NCBI GenBank assembly: GCA_933207985.1
Contig: OW240921.1
Coordinates: 18,131,033-18,195,032 of the forward strand
Origin: Pelobates cultripes
Taxonomy: Eukaryota; Chordata; Amphibia; Anura; Pelobatidae
Direction: 5' to 3'
Length of the DNA stretch: 64,000 nucleotides
Position 1 is the stretch's first letter. Each line of letters starts with the position of its first letter. Positions 42,912-54,754 of the stretch are shown here, in pieces. The translations under genes and the position numbers were made by a program. The notes beneath the pieces were generated by a model that was given only the letters and a program-made list of their open reading frames with translations, searched no databases and had not been told where the DNA came from.

Positions 42912-43931
42912 TTGTTTTATTGTTCTGTTTCTGGGGAAAGGAGTGTTAGCAAGATTGCTGGTTTGACTCAATGCACATCTTGTTGCATGTATGCATGCCT
43001 GGATGTACCCGTCCAGGGTCCATACCTCTGTGATGGTTGTGTGCGAGTGGCTTCTCTGGAAGCTCAGATTGGAGATCTCGAGAAGCAAATTGCAACTTTG
43101 AGGGAGATTGACAATCTTGAGAGGAGTCTGCTGCTCACTGAGTAGAGTTTAGTGGGGACAGGTAGTGGAGAGGGAGGAGATAAGACAGATGGGGAACAGG
43201 CATGTAGCTGGGTGACAGTGGGGCGAGGAAGCAGGGGGGGAGGGAAGAGGAAAGGGCTAGCTAGTCCTGATTTGGTGCAACCTAGCAGATTTGCCCGTTT
43301 GAGGGAAGATGTTGGGAGCATCAGCTCAGGAGTAGCTGTATTAGAGGAAGCTGTTACTTCTAACAGCCGAGCTAACAGCCCCCCTAGTACGGGTGGGGAT
43401 CAAAATGTTAGGAAGGCAAGACAGGTTGTGGTGGTAGGGGACTCTATCATTAGGAGAGCAGATAGGGCAATCTGCCACTCTGATCGGCTCAACCGGACAG
43501 TTTGCTGTCTCCCGGGTGCTTGGGTCCGGCATGTTGCTGACAGAGTGGGTGGATTATTGGGAGGGGCTGGGGATGACCCAGCGGTCATGGTCCATGTTGG
43601 TACCAATGACAAAGTAAGAGGAAGATGGAAGGTCCTAAAGAATGATTTCAGGGAATTAGGTGGCAAACTTAAGAAAAGGACCTCCAAGGTGGTATTCTCT
43701 GAGATATTACCTGTGCCACGTGCTACAGTGGAAAGGCAGCGGGAGATTAGAGAGGTCAATGTGTGGCTTAAGTCTTGGTGCAGGAAGGAGGGTTTTGGGT
43801 TTTTAGAGCACTGGGCCGACTTTGCGATTGGGTACAACCTTTATAATGGTGATGGTTTGCACCTAAACGGGAGAGGGTCTGCAGTGCTGGGGGATAGGAT
43901 GGCTAGAAGGTTGGAAGAGATTCTAAACTAG
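42912..43931 (+). pseudogene. CR1 ORF1: Cys-rich and coiled-coil part, then SGNH/GDSL esterase-like domain
   Basis: One frame interrupted by a single TAG at 43143-43145. Before it are a cysteine-rich segment (CTSCC ... YLCDGC, residues 20-45) and a short coiled coil (LEAQIGDLEKQIATLREI). After it, 43152-43931 encodes an SGNH-type hydrolase fold: VVVVGDSIIRRAD (block I Ser), VMVHVGTND (block III Gly-x-Asn) and GDGLHLNGRG (block V Asp-x-x-His), all catalytic residues present. CR1 ORF1 proteins with an esterase domain are known. The protein is thought to help ribonucleoprotein formation. The inverted copy has the same TAG. Confidence 0.85.
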
Positions 43932-44049
43932 TAGTAGGGGGGAGGGTCATAGCAATCTACAAATTGGAGATAGGACAGAAAGGAGATGGGCTTTAGCACA
44001 GTATAAGGGGGGTGGAAACGGGGGGAGGGGCAAGCTCAGAACAGAGAAG

Positions 44050-46894
44050 ATGTGTAGTGTTGAAAATTCACAAAATATACAAGTGACGCATAATATTAAA
44101 TGTATGCTTACTAATGCAAGGAGCCTAAATAACAAAATGGGGGAACTAGAGGCGTTAACATACACTAAACAATGTGATATAATAGGCATAACTGAAACAT
44201 GGTGGGATGAGACACATGACTGGGCAGCTAACTTAAATGGGTACATGTTATTTAGGAAGGATAGGAAAAACAAGAAGGGTGGTGGGGTATGTTTGTATGT
44301 CAAACATGATTTAAAGCCAAATGTTAAGCAAATGGAATGCGAGGAGGATAATGTGGAAGCTTTATGGGTAAATATCTGCTTGGGGGAAAAGAAGGGAAAC
44401 CAACTATTGGTTGGGATATGTTATAAACCACCTAATGTTAATATTGACGAGGAACAACAGCTGTTTGAGCAAATTGAGAAAGCTGCAAATCTGGGTAACA
44501 CTTTAATTATTGGAGATTTTAATTACCCGGATATAAATTGGGACAGAGGGACTAGTGCCTCAGCAAAGGGAATTAGGTTTTTAAACTTGTTAAATGACAC
44601 CTTCATGTCACAACTTGTACAAGCACCAACTAGAATGGACGCTTGTCTGGACCTGGTTTTAACAAACAACGTTGATCTTTTGACCAACATTCAAGTAGGT
44701 GAGCACTTGGGAAATAGTGATCACAATATAGTGTCCTTTGAAATAAACTCAAAAAAACAAAAGCACATGGGGAATACTAAAACATATAATTTTAAAAAGG
44801 CCAATTTCAATAAGTTAAGGGAAGCTTTACAATATATTGACTGGCATAAACTCTTTAGTGAAAAGAACACTGAGGATAAATGGATCATCTTCCAACAAAT
44901 ATTACAAAGGTACATTTCTCAGTATGTACCGTTGGGAAATAAATATAAAAGAAACAAATTAAAACCAATGTGGCTTAGTAGAGAAGTAAAACAAGAGATT
45001 ACAACTAAGAAAAGGGCATTTAAAGCATTTAAATCGGACAAACAGATGCATCTTATAAAAGATATAAGGATGCAAATAATGCGTGCAAAAAGGCAATTAG
45101 ACTTGCTAAACTTCAAAATGAAATAATGATAGCTGAAGAGAGCAAAACCAACCCCAAAGCATTTTTTAAGTACATAAATTCTAAAAAAAACCAAAAATGA
45201 AAGTGTAGGTACACTAAAAACTGAAACGGGGGTGTTAGCTAATGAAGACCAGGAAAAGGCAGGAATTTTAAAGCACTATTTCTCCTCCGTATATATTAAG
45301 GCAGAACCCATGGCAATAGATGTGCAAATGATTGCTACTAAAAACTTGCACAATAATTGTAATTGGTTAACTCAAGACAAGGTGCTGCAGCAACTAAAGA
45401 AAGTTAATATAAACAAAGCTCCAGGGCCTGACGGTATCCATCCACGTGTACTTAAGGAACTAAGTGCAGAAATAAGTGAACCTCTGTTTTTAATCTTTCA
45501 AGATTCTTTTCTTTCAGGAAGTGTTCCGGAGGATTGGAGGAAGGCAGATGTAGTTCCTATATTCAAAAAGGGTTCAAAATCCTTGCCTGGAAATTATAGA
45601 CCTGTGAGCTTAACTTCTGTGGCTGGTAAAATATTTGAAAGGTTATTAAGGGATAATATTCAAGAATTCCTTGAGAAGAACATGGTTATCAGCAAAAATC
45701 AGCATGGTTTTATGAAGCACAGGTCATGTCAAACTAACTTGATTGCGTTCTACGAAGAAGTAAGTAGAAGTATAGATCAGGGTGTTGCCGTGGATGTGAT
45801 CTATTTGGATTTTGCCAAGGCATTTGATACAGTTCCACACAATAAATTAGTGTTCAAACTCAAGGAAATCGGTCTAGATGAAAATGCTTGTTCTTGGGTA
45901 GAACACTGGCTTAAAAACAGAGTACAAAGAGTTGTCATTAATGGTAAATTTTCAAGCTGGACACAGGTGGCAAGTGGTGTCCCTCAGGGGTCTGTTCTGG
46001 GACCCCTTCTATTTAACATGTTTATAAATGATCTTGAAGACCGCATTGAAAGTCATGTTTCAGTGTTTGCAGATGACACCAAACTTTGTAAAACAATACA
46101 ATGTGAGCAAGATATTACTTTGCTGCAGAGGGATTTAGATAGACTGGGGGACTGGGCACTCAAATGGCAGATGACATTTAATGTTGAAAAATGCAAAGTT
46201 ATGCACTTCGGCGTAAAGAATACACAAGCAACGTATACCCTTAATGGAAGCGAATTAGGGATAACAACACATGAAAAGGACTTGGGAATTGTTATAGACA
46301 ACAAACTATGCAACAATGTGCAATGTCAATCAGCAGTGGCCAAGGCCAGTAAGGTATTGTCATGCATGAAAAAAGGCATTCATTCTCGGGACAAGAATAT
46401 AATTTTGCCTCTTTATAAATCACTGGTAAGACCCCATATTGAATATGCTGTGCAATTTTGGGCACCTGTTCTAAAGAAGGATATTATGGCACTAGAAAAA
46501 GTGCAGAGGCGGGCTACAAAATTAATAAAAGGAATGGAACATATCGGCTATGAAGAAAGGTTAACAAATTTAAACCTATTTAGTTTAGAAAAACGTCGCC
46601 TGAGAGGGGATATGATAATATTATACAAATATATTCGCGGCCAATACAAACCATTGTGTGGAAATCTATTCACAAACCGGACCTTACATAGGACACGAGG
46701 CCATGCGTTTAGACTGGAAGAAAGAAGATTTTGTCTAAGGCAAAGGAAAGGTTTTTTTTACTGTAAGAACAATCAGGATGTGGAATTCTCTGCCTGAAGA
46801 AGTGGTTTTATCAGAGTCCATACAGATGTTCAAACGGCTACTAGATGCATACTTGCAAGAACAGAATATTCAAGGATATAATCTTTCAGTGTAG
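44050..46894 (+). pseudogene. CR1 ORF2: APE endonuclease and reverse transcriptase, frameshifted
   Basis: 44050-45126 holds the endonuclease: TNARSLNNK, IIGITETWWDE (catalytic Glu), GDFNYPDINWD, and SDHNIVSFEI (catalytic Asp-His). Frameshifts at about 45080 and in the A-run near 45183 lead into 45232-46797, the [45 protein letters not shown] (motif A), [14 protein letters not shown] (motif B), FADDTKL (motif C). A run of eight T at 46752-46759 shifts the frame once more; the other arm has seven there, and its open frame ends at the position matching 46894. All catalytic residues are visible, but the copy is not translatable as one protein. Confidence 0.9.
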
Positions 46895-47103
46895 GGTAAT
46901 AACTGCTTGATCCAAGGATAAATCTGACTGCCATTCTGGGGTCAAGAAGGAATTTTTTTCCTAGCTTGTTGCAAAATTGTGCTTCAAACTGTTTTTTTGC
47001 CTTCTTTTGGATCAACAGCAAAAAACAAATGTGAGGAAGGCTGAACTTGATGGACGCAAGTCTCTTTCAGCTATGTAACTATGTAACTATGTAACTATGT
47101 AAC

Positions 47104-47977
47104 TAATGATCAAGGAAGAAACATTCTTCTGCATTGAGAGTCTATTAAAACATGAATACATTTTTATCAAATTTCTTCAGAAAGTTTCTTTTAAAGAGGC
47201 TTTGTCATCTTTGGAGGGTCTTTACATATCAAGAGTCCTCAAGACGAAATCAACCCTGTCATGCGGCAGCTGGGCCATGAAGCTGAAGGCAACTTTACTA
47301 ACTGAAAGCTCTGTCTCGTAGTCACTGCCATCTTACTTCTTTAGCTCCTGCCACTTCATCCGCCAAGAGCTTACTTTACTCTAGCGCATGCGCGGAGAAG
47401 AAAAATACCTGTTTCCAACAGCCATCACTAGCAATGGATTTGTGAATTGACAAATCTGATGGTGCAAGATCTGCCTTTGGTCAAGTTTTGTCCACGCCAG
47501 ACAAATTAGTCCCTATCTTGACTAACAGGGTTTCAATGAAATTCCAACACAGTCACTATGAGTGTTTCATAAAGATTTTAATGTCATGAAATACTAAAAA
47601 AAATATATTACCATGACAAAGCAACTTTAAGAATTAGATTAGTCAAGTAAACACGGTGGTGATCAATACGACATCGCATTTTCAACATGTTCCGTTAACA
47701 TGGTGTTTATTAGCGCTTCCAGAAAAAAAGCTAAACTTATATACACAAGGCTTTAAAAGACTCCTTGAAGAGAGCTGTGGAGATAAGAATTGCAAACTTG
47801 TTCACGTGGAGAGCCATATTGAAAGCATGCAAAAACACAGATTAATGTTAACAGATGATTTTCATAGAGTTATACCATATCAAATAGGGATGATTTTTAC
47901 ACATAAATAATATAAATCATCATGATTACCTCCCTGCGCAATGTCAGGTCCAAATGTGCATAACTGACATTACATAT
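47104..47977. other. Stretch between CR1 and next repeat
   Basis: No counterpart next to arm 2. GC-richer at 47230-47400. Holds the transposase-like fragment at 47656-47910; otherwise nothing recognised. Confidence 0.4.
47656..47910 (+). pseudogene. Possible MULE-type transposase fragment
   Basis: An 84-codon frame includes PLTWCLLALPEKKLNLYTQG, FKRLLEE and KLVHVESHIES. The pattern (a P-x-x-x-x-L-L stretch, K-x-x-x-x-Y, then a hydrophobic strand ending near D/E) resembles the middle of Mutator-like transposases, where this strand carries a catalytic Asp; here the D position reads V/E. Flanks do not extend the match. This is a weak pattern call. Confidence 0.25.
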
Positions 47978-48515
47978 TATTACATAGTTACATAGCTGAA
48001 AAGAGACTTGTGTCCATCAAGTTCAGGCTTACTCACATGTTTTTGCTGTTGATCCAAAAGAAGGCAAAAAACTCAGGCCTGTAGCGCTTCCAAATTTGTA
48101 ACAAACTAGGAAACAATTCCTTCTTGACCCCAAAATAGCAGTCAGATGTCTCCTTGGATCAAGCAGCTATTACCCCACTAATTAGAAATTATATCACTGT
48201 ATGTTATGCTTTTGGAAGTATTTATCCAATTGCAGTTTAAACATCTGTATGGTCTCTGATAAAACCACCTAGCAGAGAATTCCATGTATGTATAGTTCTT
48301 ACTGTAAAAAAAATGTTTTCTTTGCCTTAGATTAAATCTCCTTTCTTCCAGCCTAAAATGCGTGACCTTATGTCCTATGTATAGCCCTGTTTATAAATAG
48401 ATTTCCAGATAATGGTTTGTACTGGCCTTGAATACATTTGTATAATGTTATCATATCCCCTCTGAGGCGCCGTTTTTCCCAACTAAAGAGATTTACAATT
48501 TTTTTAAGGGTCTTA
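47978..48515 (-). mobile_element. CR1 3' end fragment
   Basis: Minus-strand copy of the same CR1 family: TTACATAGTTACATAGCTGA tail at the left, TTGATCCAAAAGAAGGC, CTTCTTGACCCCAAAATAGC, TCTGATAAAACCACC, and coding remnant up to ATCATATCCCCTCTGAGGCG. About 540 bp; clearly more diverged than the two arm copies. Confidence 0.85.
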
Positions 48516-48564
48516 TTTTATCATATATACCTATTAAAAGGACACTCCACGCATCATATTCACC

Positions 48565-48664
48565 NNNNNNNNNNNNNNNNNNNNNNNNNNNNNNNNNNNN
48601 NNNNNNNNNNNNNNNNNNNNNNNNNNNNNNNNNNNNNNNNNNNNNNNNNNNNNNNNNNNNNNNN
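48565..48664. other. Assembly gap of 100 N
   Basis: Exactly 100 N, the usual placeholder for a gap of unknown size. The two arms of the large inverted repeat and the two halves of the local gene context are on opposite sides of it, so order and orientation across it are not proven by the sequence. Confidence 0.99.
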
Positions 48665-48730
48665 TAATAACTACTTTGTAGCTTCTAAAGAATTAGAGAA
48701 TTGTACTATGTCATTGCTTCTTACTCACAG

Positions 48731-48880
48731 CACCAGAAGAGAATAAACCATTTGAAGGCAAAACATGTCCAACCTGCTTTATATTGAACTCCAACAAGGA
48801 ATGTGTTTCGGAATGTGATATGGTGTGTGAGCAGAAGACAGACAAGTGCTTCAACTACATGGGTACCGTCATTGACAAAG
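48731..48880 (+). CDS. Single exon of a second LU-family gene: first half of an LU domain
   Basis: Acceptor TTACTCACAG|CA and donor GACAAAG|GTAATT enclose a 150-nt phase 1-1 exon, the same layout as exon 4 of the first LU gene. It encodes KTCPTC, NKEC, SEC, MVC and TDKC: the Cys-X2-Cys start and following cysteines of a three-finger domain, with one more cysteine than the usual five. The leader resembles exon 4 (PEENKPFEGKTC against DDPENRTKC). No completing exon was found to 64000, and upstream exons may be in or beyond the gap. Functional status unknown. Confidence 0.75.
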
Positions 48881-48892
48881 GTAATTTATACA

Positions 48893-49228
48893 GACATCAT
48901 CAGAAGTGTTATTCAAAGCCAATCACAATGCTCTCCCATAGGAAAGCATTGAATTGGTTAAGCCTGCCAAAGAGGCCAACTGGCATCTCCTCATTGGCAT
49001 CACTACGAGGAACGTTTGGCGTCTCCATGCACAGGGTGAAGACACCGAAAAGCTGTGCAGCACTGCCTCAGGAAGCACCTACAGTAGCCAAATGAGGCTG
49101 TAGTGTAAACACTGCATTTCTCTGAAAAGACAATGTTTACAGGAAAAAATCTGAAGAGAATGATTATACTCACCAGAACAAATACAATAAGCTGCAGTTG
49201 TTCTGGTGACTATTGTGTCCCTTTGATC
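48893..49228. mobile_element. Non-autonomous DNA transposon fragment
   Basis: CATCATCAGAAGTG, CCAATCACAATGCTC, TCAGGAAGCACCTACAGTAG and the end CTGGTGACTATTGTGTCCCTTTGA follow the order of 15220-15760. The left terminus is missing: the fragment starts 12 bases past the exon donor. Confidence 0.7.
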
Positions 49229-49823
49229 CCCACATCCCCTGGATCATCTTAACTCTATTGAGCATTGCTTAAAAGTGGGAACATGGATTTGATGTCAGAG
49301 AATCTGGATGAAGCTCCCTGCTGTATCTAGCATATGTTTCATCAATGAGTTTGTATATCTAGCTACAAATCTTTGCAAAACCACAATTTAAAAAAATAAA
49401 AATATTCAATAGTATCAGTTAAGCATTGGAAACACATCGGCAGATGTTTGCAGCAAAAAAATGCTGATATAGTTGCTACTTGAGTTTAGTGTCTCAACTT
49501 CCACTGAATCTGATAATGATTTAGCATTTAACGGTTTGTAAGCTGACATATCGAGAAAAGATACATTTTCTAGTTCATGGCCATTGTAACTCCAGCACGG
49601 CACTAAAAAAGTTTCACTCAGTGCCTGCTCACTTCTCCAACCATCTAAGGAAGCAGCTCAAAGTGTCACCATACACTAGCATTGCTAAATTTCCCAAATA
49701 TTTATTAAAAACTACATACGCCATGCTTATAGACATGCTTTTGCCATTAGATATAGGAATAAAAAAAAGTTTTACGCCCAAACGAGTCAAGTAAAATTAT
49801 TAGTGAAATATCTATTTAAAATT
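49229..49823. other. Gene-free stretch
   Basis: Ordinary AT-rich sequence, probably intron of the second LU gene. No LU exon pattern on the plus strand. Confidence 0.45.
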
Positions 49824-49839
49824 AACTGAGGGCTATTTT
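49824..49839. repeat. L1 target-site duplication, left copy
   Basis: AACTGAGGGCTATTTT, repeated exactly at 55893-55908. It runs into the T-run that is the reverse-oriented poly-A tail, so its right limit is uncertain by a few bases. Confidence 0.9.
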
Positions 49840-50245
49840 TTTTTTCAAATTGTATTTTATTGGTTTTACCACAAGTGGGCAAAACACCGTACACAGTCGC
49901 ATGTACACATACCATAGCATATTAATAGTGCAAGTCGCAGCTTGCTTACAACATAAGTAGGTAGTTAATACATTCTAACATAGTCATCATAAGGTTATAG
50001 TTCACTAACTTGCCAGTTGGCATACCATATATCTGCAAGTGGTTGCGAGATGGTCCCGCATGCATCTGTGTATAGCATAGACAGAAGGGTGTAGTAGTAA
50101 ACTAGGGAAGGGAAGGGTATGAGGAGGGAGACGGGAAAAACAGGACAAGGGGACAAAGTGTATTCTGCTTGGTGGAACTTTTCCCAAGATTGTTGATCAA
50201 TCCTTTCGGGGTCTAGAGGTCAGTAATGGAAACCAGAATGTCGCC

Positions 50246-53200
50246 TCACGTGGCTTGCTGGTTTGTCATCTGGGTCCACTTGCACCAGGTTTCTCGAAAC
50301 CTGAGGGCTTGGGAGGGGGAGCTTAGGGACATTTTTTCATAAATATAATATTGTTGCAATTTATCCTTTAATTGCGACCTGGGTGGGCATATCGTGCTTT
50401 TCCAATTTGTCGCTATGAGGTTTCTAGCTGCTAACGAGGTTATCGCCACCAATTGGTGATAGATTGATTCTACCTTTTTATCTGGTATCAATAGTATGCA
50501 ATTGGAAATGGACGGGGAGAAAGTTGAGGGTCCCAATTGCCTCAGAAGTGTTCCCACATCCTCCCACAAAGGTGCGATGCCAGTGCAGGACCACCAAATA
50601 TGCATTATCGTGCCCTTCTCCACTCCACATCTCCAGCACAGGGGAGACACAGTTGGGTATATTTTGTGTAGCTTGGTCGGGGTAAGGTACCATCTGTATA
50701 GTAGTTTTTTGTGGGCTTCTATGTGGGAATAACATTTTGTCCATTTGGACAGGCCGTTCAGGGCACCCAACCAGGTACCATCCGGTAGGTCCGTACCTAA
50801 GTCCTCCTCCCATTGTTTCTTGCACAGCGGAGGTACATCTGGTGGCATTGCTAGCCACGTTCTATAGCAAATGGAGAGGGCTTTAGGTTTGTTCGGTGTA
50901 TCCCTACATCTAAGCATAATCAGAGAGGGCATTAGTGGGTTATTCATGCTGGTAGGAGTTGGCGGGGGCAAAGCATGGGAAGTCAGTATACTCCTGATTT
51001 GCAAATATTTGAAAGTGTCCTGGGCAGGCACGTTCCATTTCCTCCTTAGTTCTGAGAAGGGTATTACCTTACGATTGTCTTCCAAGAGGTGTTCAAGTCT
51101 ATCTAAACCCATGCGTGTCCAGTGGGAAAGAGAAAGTGAATGGGTTATGGTTTTTAGTGCCGTTAGGGGGGCCTTGGGGTGCAGTTTATGACTGTAGCCT
51201 ATTTGGGCCATAAAGGAATCCCACATCAGTATGGTCAGCCTAGTGGTAGGAAAAAGAGGTGTGTGTTTGTACCGAAGGCGTTTTGGGGTCCACAGGTAGT
51301 CCGTCATGGACTTGTCTTAAAATTGGTCCCTCTCCATATCCACCCATTGTGTATGGCCTTGGGGTGAGTGTGCCGCTATACATGTTGCCAGGGCAGCTGC
51401 TTTGAAGTAGAGGTGGATGTTAGGGAGGCCCACTCCCCCTCTGTCAGGTGTGTTTTGTAGTAGCTTAAGTGGCAACCTCGCTTTTTTGCCCCCCCAAACG
51501 AAAGTGTTACAGGAAGATTGTAGTACCTTAAATAGTGCAGCGGGTATCGGGAGAGGGAGCATGCGAAACACATAGAGGAGTTTTGGGAGCGTCATCATCT
51601 TAAACGTGTTAATCTTACCTAGCCAGGATAGGTGGGTCGTTTTCCAACCCGCCAACTCCTTCGTGCATAGCTGAAATAGAGGCGTGTAATTGTGTTTTAC
51701 AATTCCTGCTATTGTAGGAGATATTTTAACCCCCAGGTACGTTAAGGTGCTAACTCTCCAGTCGAATTGATAAGAGGATTTTAAGGTGACTAAATCGTCT
51801 TGGGGTGTGTTAACAGGTAGCGCCTGTGTTTTGTCTCGGTTTAATTTGTAATGGGAGACGTTTCCAAATTGTGTCAGCAGATCCAGAATGTGAGGTAGCG
51901 CCCGTCTTGGGTTTGAGAGGGATATTATAACGTCGTCCGCAAAAAGAGAAAGACGGTATTCTTTTCCTTTAACGGTTATACCTCGCATATGTTCGTGATC
52001 CCTAATCTTTTGGGCCAGGGGTTCTAGGGAGAGGATATACAACAGGGGAGAGAGTGAGCAGCCCTGTCTAGTTCCATTCGTTATGTGGAACTTCGAGGAG
52101 AGGAAACCGCCACAGGACACCTTGGCAGCTGGGGTGGTGTATAGTGCCATGATTTGGGATATGATAAGAGGAGGAAAGCCAAATTTGTGGAGAACCTTCT
52201 GCATATAGGTCCAGTTGAGCCTATCAAAGGCCTTCTCTGCGTCCAGCGCCAAGAAGAGGCCTTGGCCTTTGGTTCTTTCTAGTTCTGCTAAGAGATTTAA
52301 TACCTTCCTGGAGTTGTCTGAACCCTGCCTGCCTTTGATAAAACCGGTTTGGTCGTTGTGTATGAGTTTGGGCAGGAGTTTGGCCAGTCTGTTACTGAGA
52401 ATTTTGGCATATATCTTTGCGTCACAGTTGAGAAGGGAGATGGGTCTAAAGTTTTTACACTCTGTCGGTGGTTTCCCTGGTTTGGGCAACGTCGAGATAT
52501 GGGCTAACAGTAATTCGTCCGGTAACGTCCCTTTTTGTATGCTGTGATTGAAAAGGTTCAGTAAATGGGGGGCTAGTGTTGTTTGGTACGTGCGGTAGTA
52601 GGCGTTAGACAGACCATCTGGTCCGGGCGCTTTCTGTGTCGGGAGGGATGCAATTGTGGCAGATATCTCCTCTATGGTAAGAGGGGTGAGAAGTGAATCT
52701 GCGTCGTCCTCGCTCAGAGACGGGAGCGTAAGGTCTGATAGGAACCTGTTTATTTCTGTGGTGGAGGGAGTGGGCACTTGTGGATCTGTGTTGAGATTGT
52801 ATAATTTGCTGTAGTAGGTAGCGAACGTGTCTGCTATGTGTTGCGGGTCTAGTATTTTCCCTCCTTTAGCGTCCAGGAGGTGTGAGATTTTAGTAGCTGT
52901 GGAACGTGTTTTTAGCTGGGAAGCCAATTTGGCTCCTGCTCTGTTACCTGACGCAAAGAAGTTATATTTCATGCGTCTTAGCAGTGTCGTTGACTTGGAC
53001 AGTTCCAAGTCGCGCAATTGGTTCTGCAGTCGTAAGATAGTGGCATGGTGAGTGGGGGTTGGAGTTAGTTTATTTGAGTGTGTGGCCTCAGCAAGTTCCT
53101 GCAGGATGTTAGTGTAGTTCTCGAGGCGTTTCTTTTTGGCGTAGCTAGCGTGTTTAATGAAGCACCCTCTAATAACTGCTTTGTGTGCTAACCAGATTTG

Positions 53201-54064
53201 ATCCGGGGTGGAATTTTGTTCTGTATTGTCTTGGAAGTAGTGCTGTAGATCTTGTTTAACCTGGTCTATTACACTCGGGTCTTTCAATAGCCAATCATTT
53301 AAGCGCCAGCTGCCTCGGCCTTTAGTTTGGAATCTTTCTGTCAGGGACATAGTAACCGGTGCGTGATCCGACCAACTAATGAGTCCTATGTGGGTACTTT
53401 CTATTTTGGGGAGCATCCTTAAGGGAACCAAAAATCTGTCTATCCTGGAATAGCAATTGTGCGCTGCTGAGTGGCAAGTAAAGTCCCTTTCGCTAGGGTG
53501 TTGTATGCGCCATGGATCTACGTAATTGTGCGCTGTAAGGGTGTGCCTAATGCGAGTAATTAGTTTCCTCCTGGCTTTGATGGTCTGAGACTGTAGGGGT
53601 TTCTGGTGTGAGGAGTCTAGACAATCATCTAACAAAAAATTTGTGTCCCCCCCCACTATCACCTCTCCGAAGGCGTGTTTGGTACAAAGCAACAAAACCA
53701 GTTCCAAGAAATCAATTTGCTGATCATTAGGGCTATACACATTTATAAACGTATATGGGTTGTTGTTAACATAGCATTGTAACACTATATATCTGCCTTT
53801 TTTGTCTCCAAGTTTACGAACTAGGGAGAAAGCCACATCTTTGCTTATTAAGATGGACACTCCTCTTTTCTTTTTTGCATAGCAAGCATGATAGTCTATG
53901 GAGTATGCTATGGAAGTAAATTTTGGACGTTGGCCCCATTTAAAATGTGTTTCTTGAAAGAATGCCACATGGGCATCTAGGGATTTAACCTCCTTTAGCG
54001 CTAGTCGCCTCTTGTGCGGAGAATTGAGCCCCTTGGCATTCAGGGAACAGATATTAAGCACCAT
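50246..54064 (-). pseudogene. L1 ORF2: APE endonuclease, reverse transcriptase and C-terminal zinc knuckle, one premature stop
   Basis: 1,272 codons plus stop, broken only by an in-frame TAA at 51317-51319 after codon 915. N-terminal endonuclease: LNAKGLNSPHKR, FFQETHF (catalytic Glu), VGGDTNFLLDD, SDHAPVTMS. RT: QKAPGPDGLSNAYYRTY, FRPISLLNCDAKIYAKIL, TGFIKGRQGSDN, LALDAEKAFDRLNW (motif A), GTRQGCSLSPLLY (motif B), LFADDVIISL (motif C). After the stop the C-terminal region continues to CWRCGVEKGTIMHIWWSC, the Cys-Cys-His-Cys knuckle. All catalytic residues survive. Loss of the last 28 percent would probably impair mobility. Confidence 0.93.
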
Positions 54065-54754
54065 GGTGTATGTTCAGCGGTCTCATGTTACAAGTGGGAT
54101 TGGGACCATCTAGCCCTCCCCTCGCGAGTCGGTGAATCTCCCACCCATCTGTGGGCGTTGCCCGGCGACCAAAGGTCCAGCATATATGTCGGTCATCCCA
54201 ATTTATACCTGGTAGATAAGGTATATGTAGTTGCCTGGTATTTAGGTCCCATGGGTGGATAAAGTGGAGGGGAGATACTGGTATCCCTAGGGTCTTGAGA
54301 ATAAGCCAAGTCTGTACACTAAAATCATGGTTATCAGAACACAAACACAAAAAAGAGGGTAAAAACATAAAAAAAAACATGCAAACTATGTACATAAAAC
54401 CGTCGGTCAAACGAATTCGACCAAGAGGTGGAAAACGGTTAATGATGCGGCTCAAAATTAAGCCACTTTGGGGGGCAGGTGACCAGCAACAGATTGGTGG
54501 GTCTACGCACATAAGAGATCCGTACTAGACGTAGTGCTCCGTACGGTGTTACAATTGCTGAGACCTTGCCAAGGCATACACGGTTTAGGTATATACAGGC
54601 AGTGTTGTTCTCTATTGATTCTCTCTTTTTTTTTCATTTTTTTTTTTGTTATAATTGTTTTTCTTTTCTTTTTTTTTTTCTATCAACAGTAGTATAGCAG
54701 TGTGACATAGGTTAGGCACATCAAATGAGTATACTTATCGTCCCTTTGTAGAGG

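Larger units (their letters stand above)
40164..47103 (+). repeat. Large inverted repeat, arm 1
   Basis: This 6.9-kb segment recurs in inverted orientation at 57079-64000. Paired positions add up to about 104160-104168 throughout, for example the ORF1 start region 42912 with 61247 and the flanking open frame 41028 with 63136. The matched region contains a GT-rich patch, about 1.5 kb of non-repetitive sequence, a 580-bp DNA transposon and a complete CR1. The match stops on the right exactly at the CR1 tail. On the left it reaches the limit imposed by the window edge in arm 2. Confidence 0.95.
42416..47103 (+). mobile_element. Full-length CR1 LINE, copy 1
   Basis: Has a 5' UTR with a duplicated block, ORF1 (42912-43931), ORF2 (44050-46894) and a 3' UTR ending in four CTATGTAA units at 47071-47103. 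About 4.7 kb. The boundary on the left is set where the DNA transposon ends and the first 5' UTR repeat begins. The copy carries a few disabling changes yet is nearly complete, so it is young compared with the other LINEs here except the L1. Confidence 0.88.

Noticed and set aside
43341..44303. Antisense frames of 60-145 codons in the CR1 ORFs, repeated in the other arm
   Set aside because: They are shadows of the real ORF1 and ORF2; their conservation between arms only reflects the DNA duplication.
48438..48746. 102-codon frame crossing the gap
   Set aside because: It translates the run of N and joins CR1 tail sequence to intron; not a protein.
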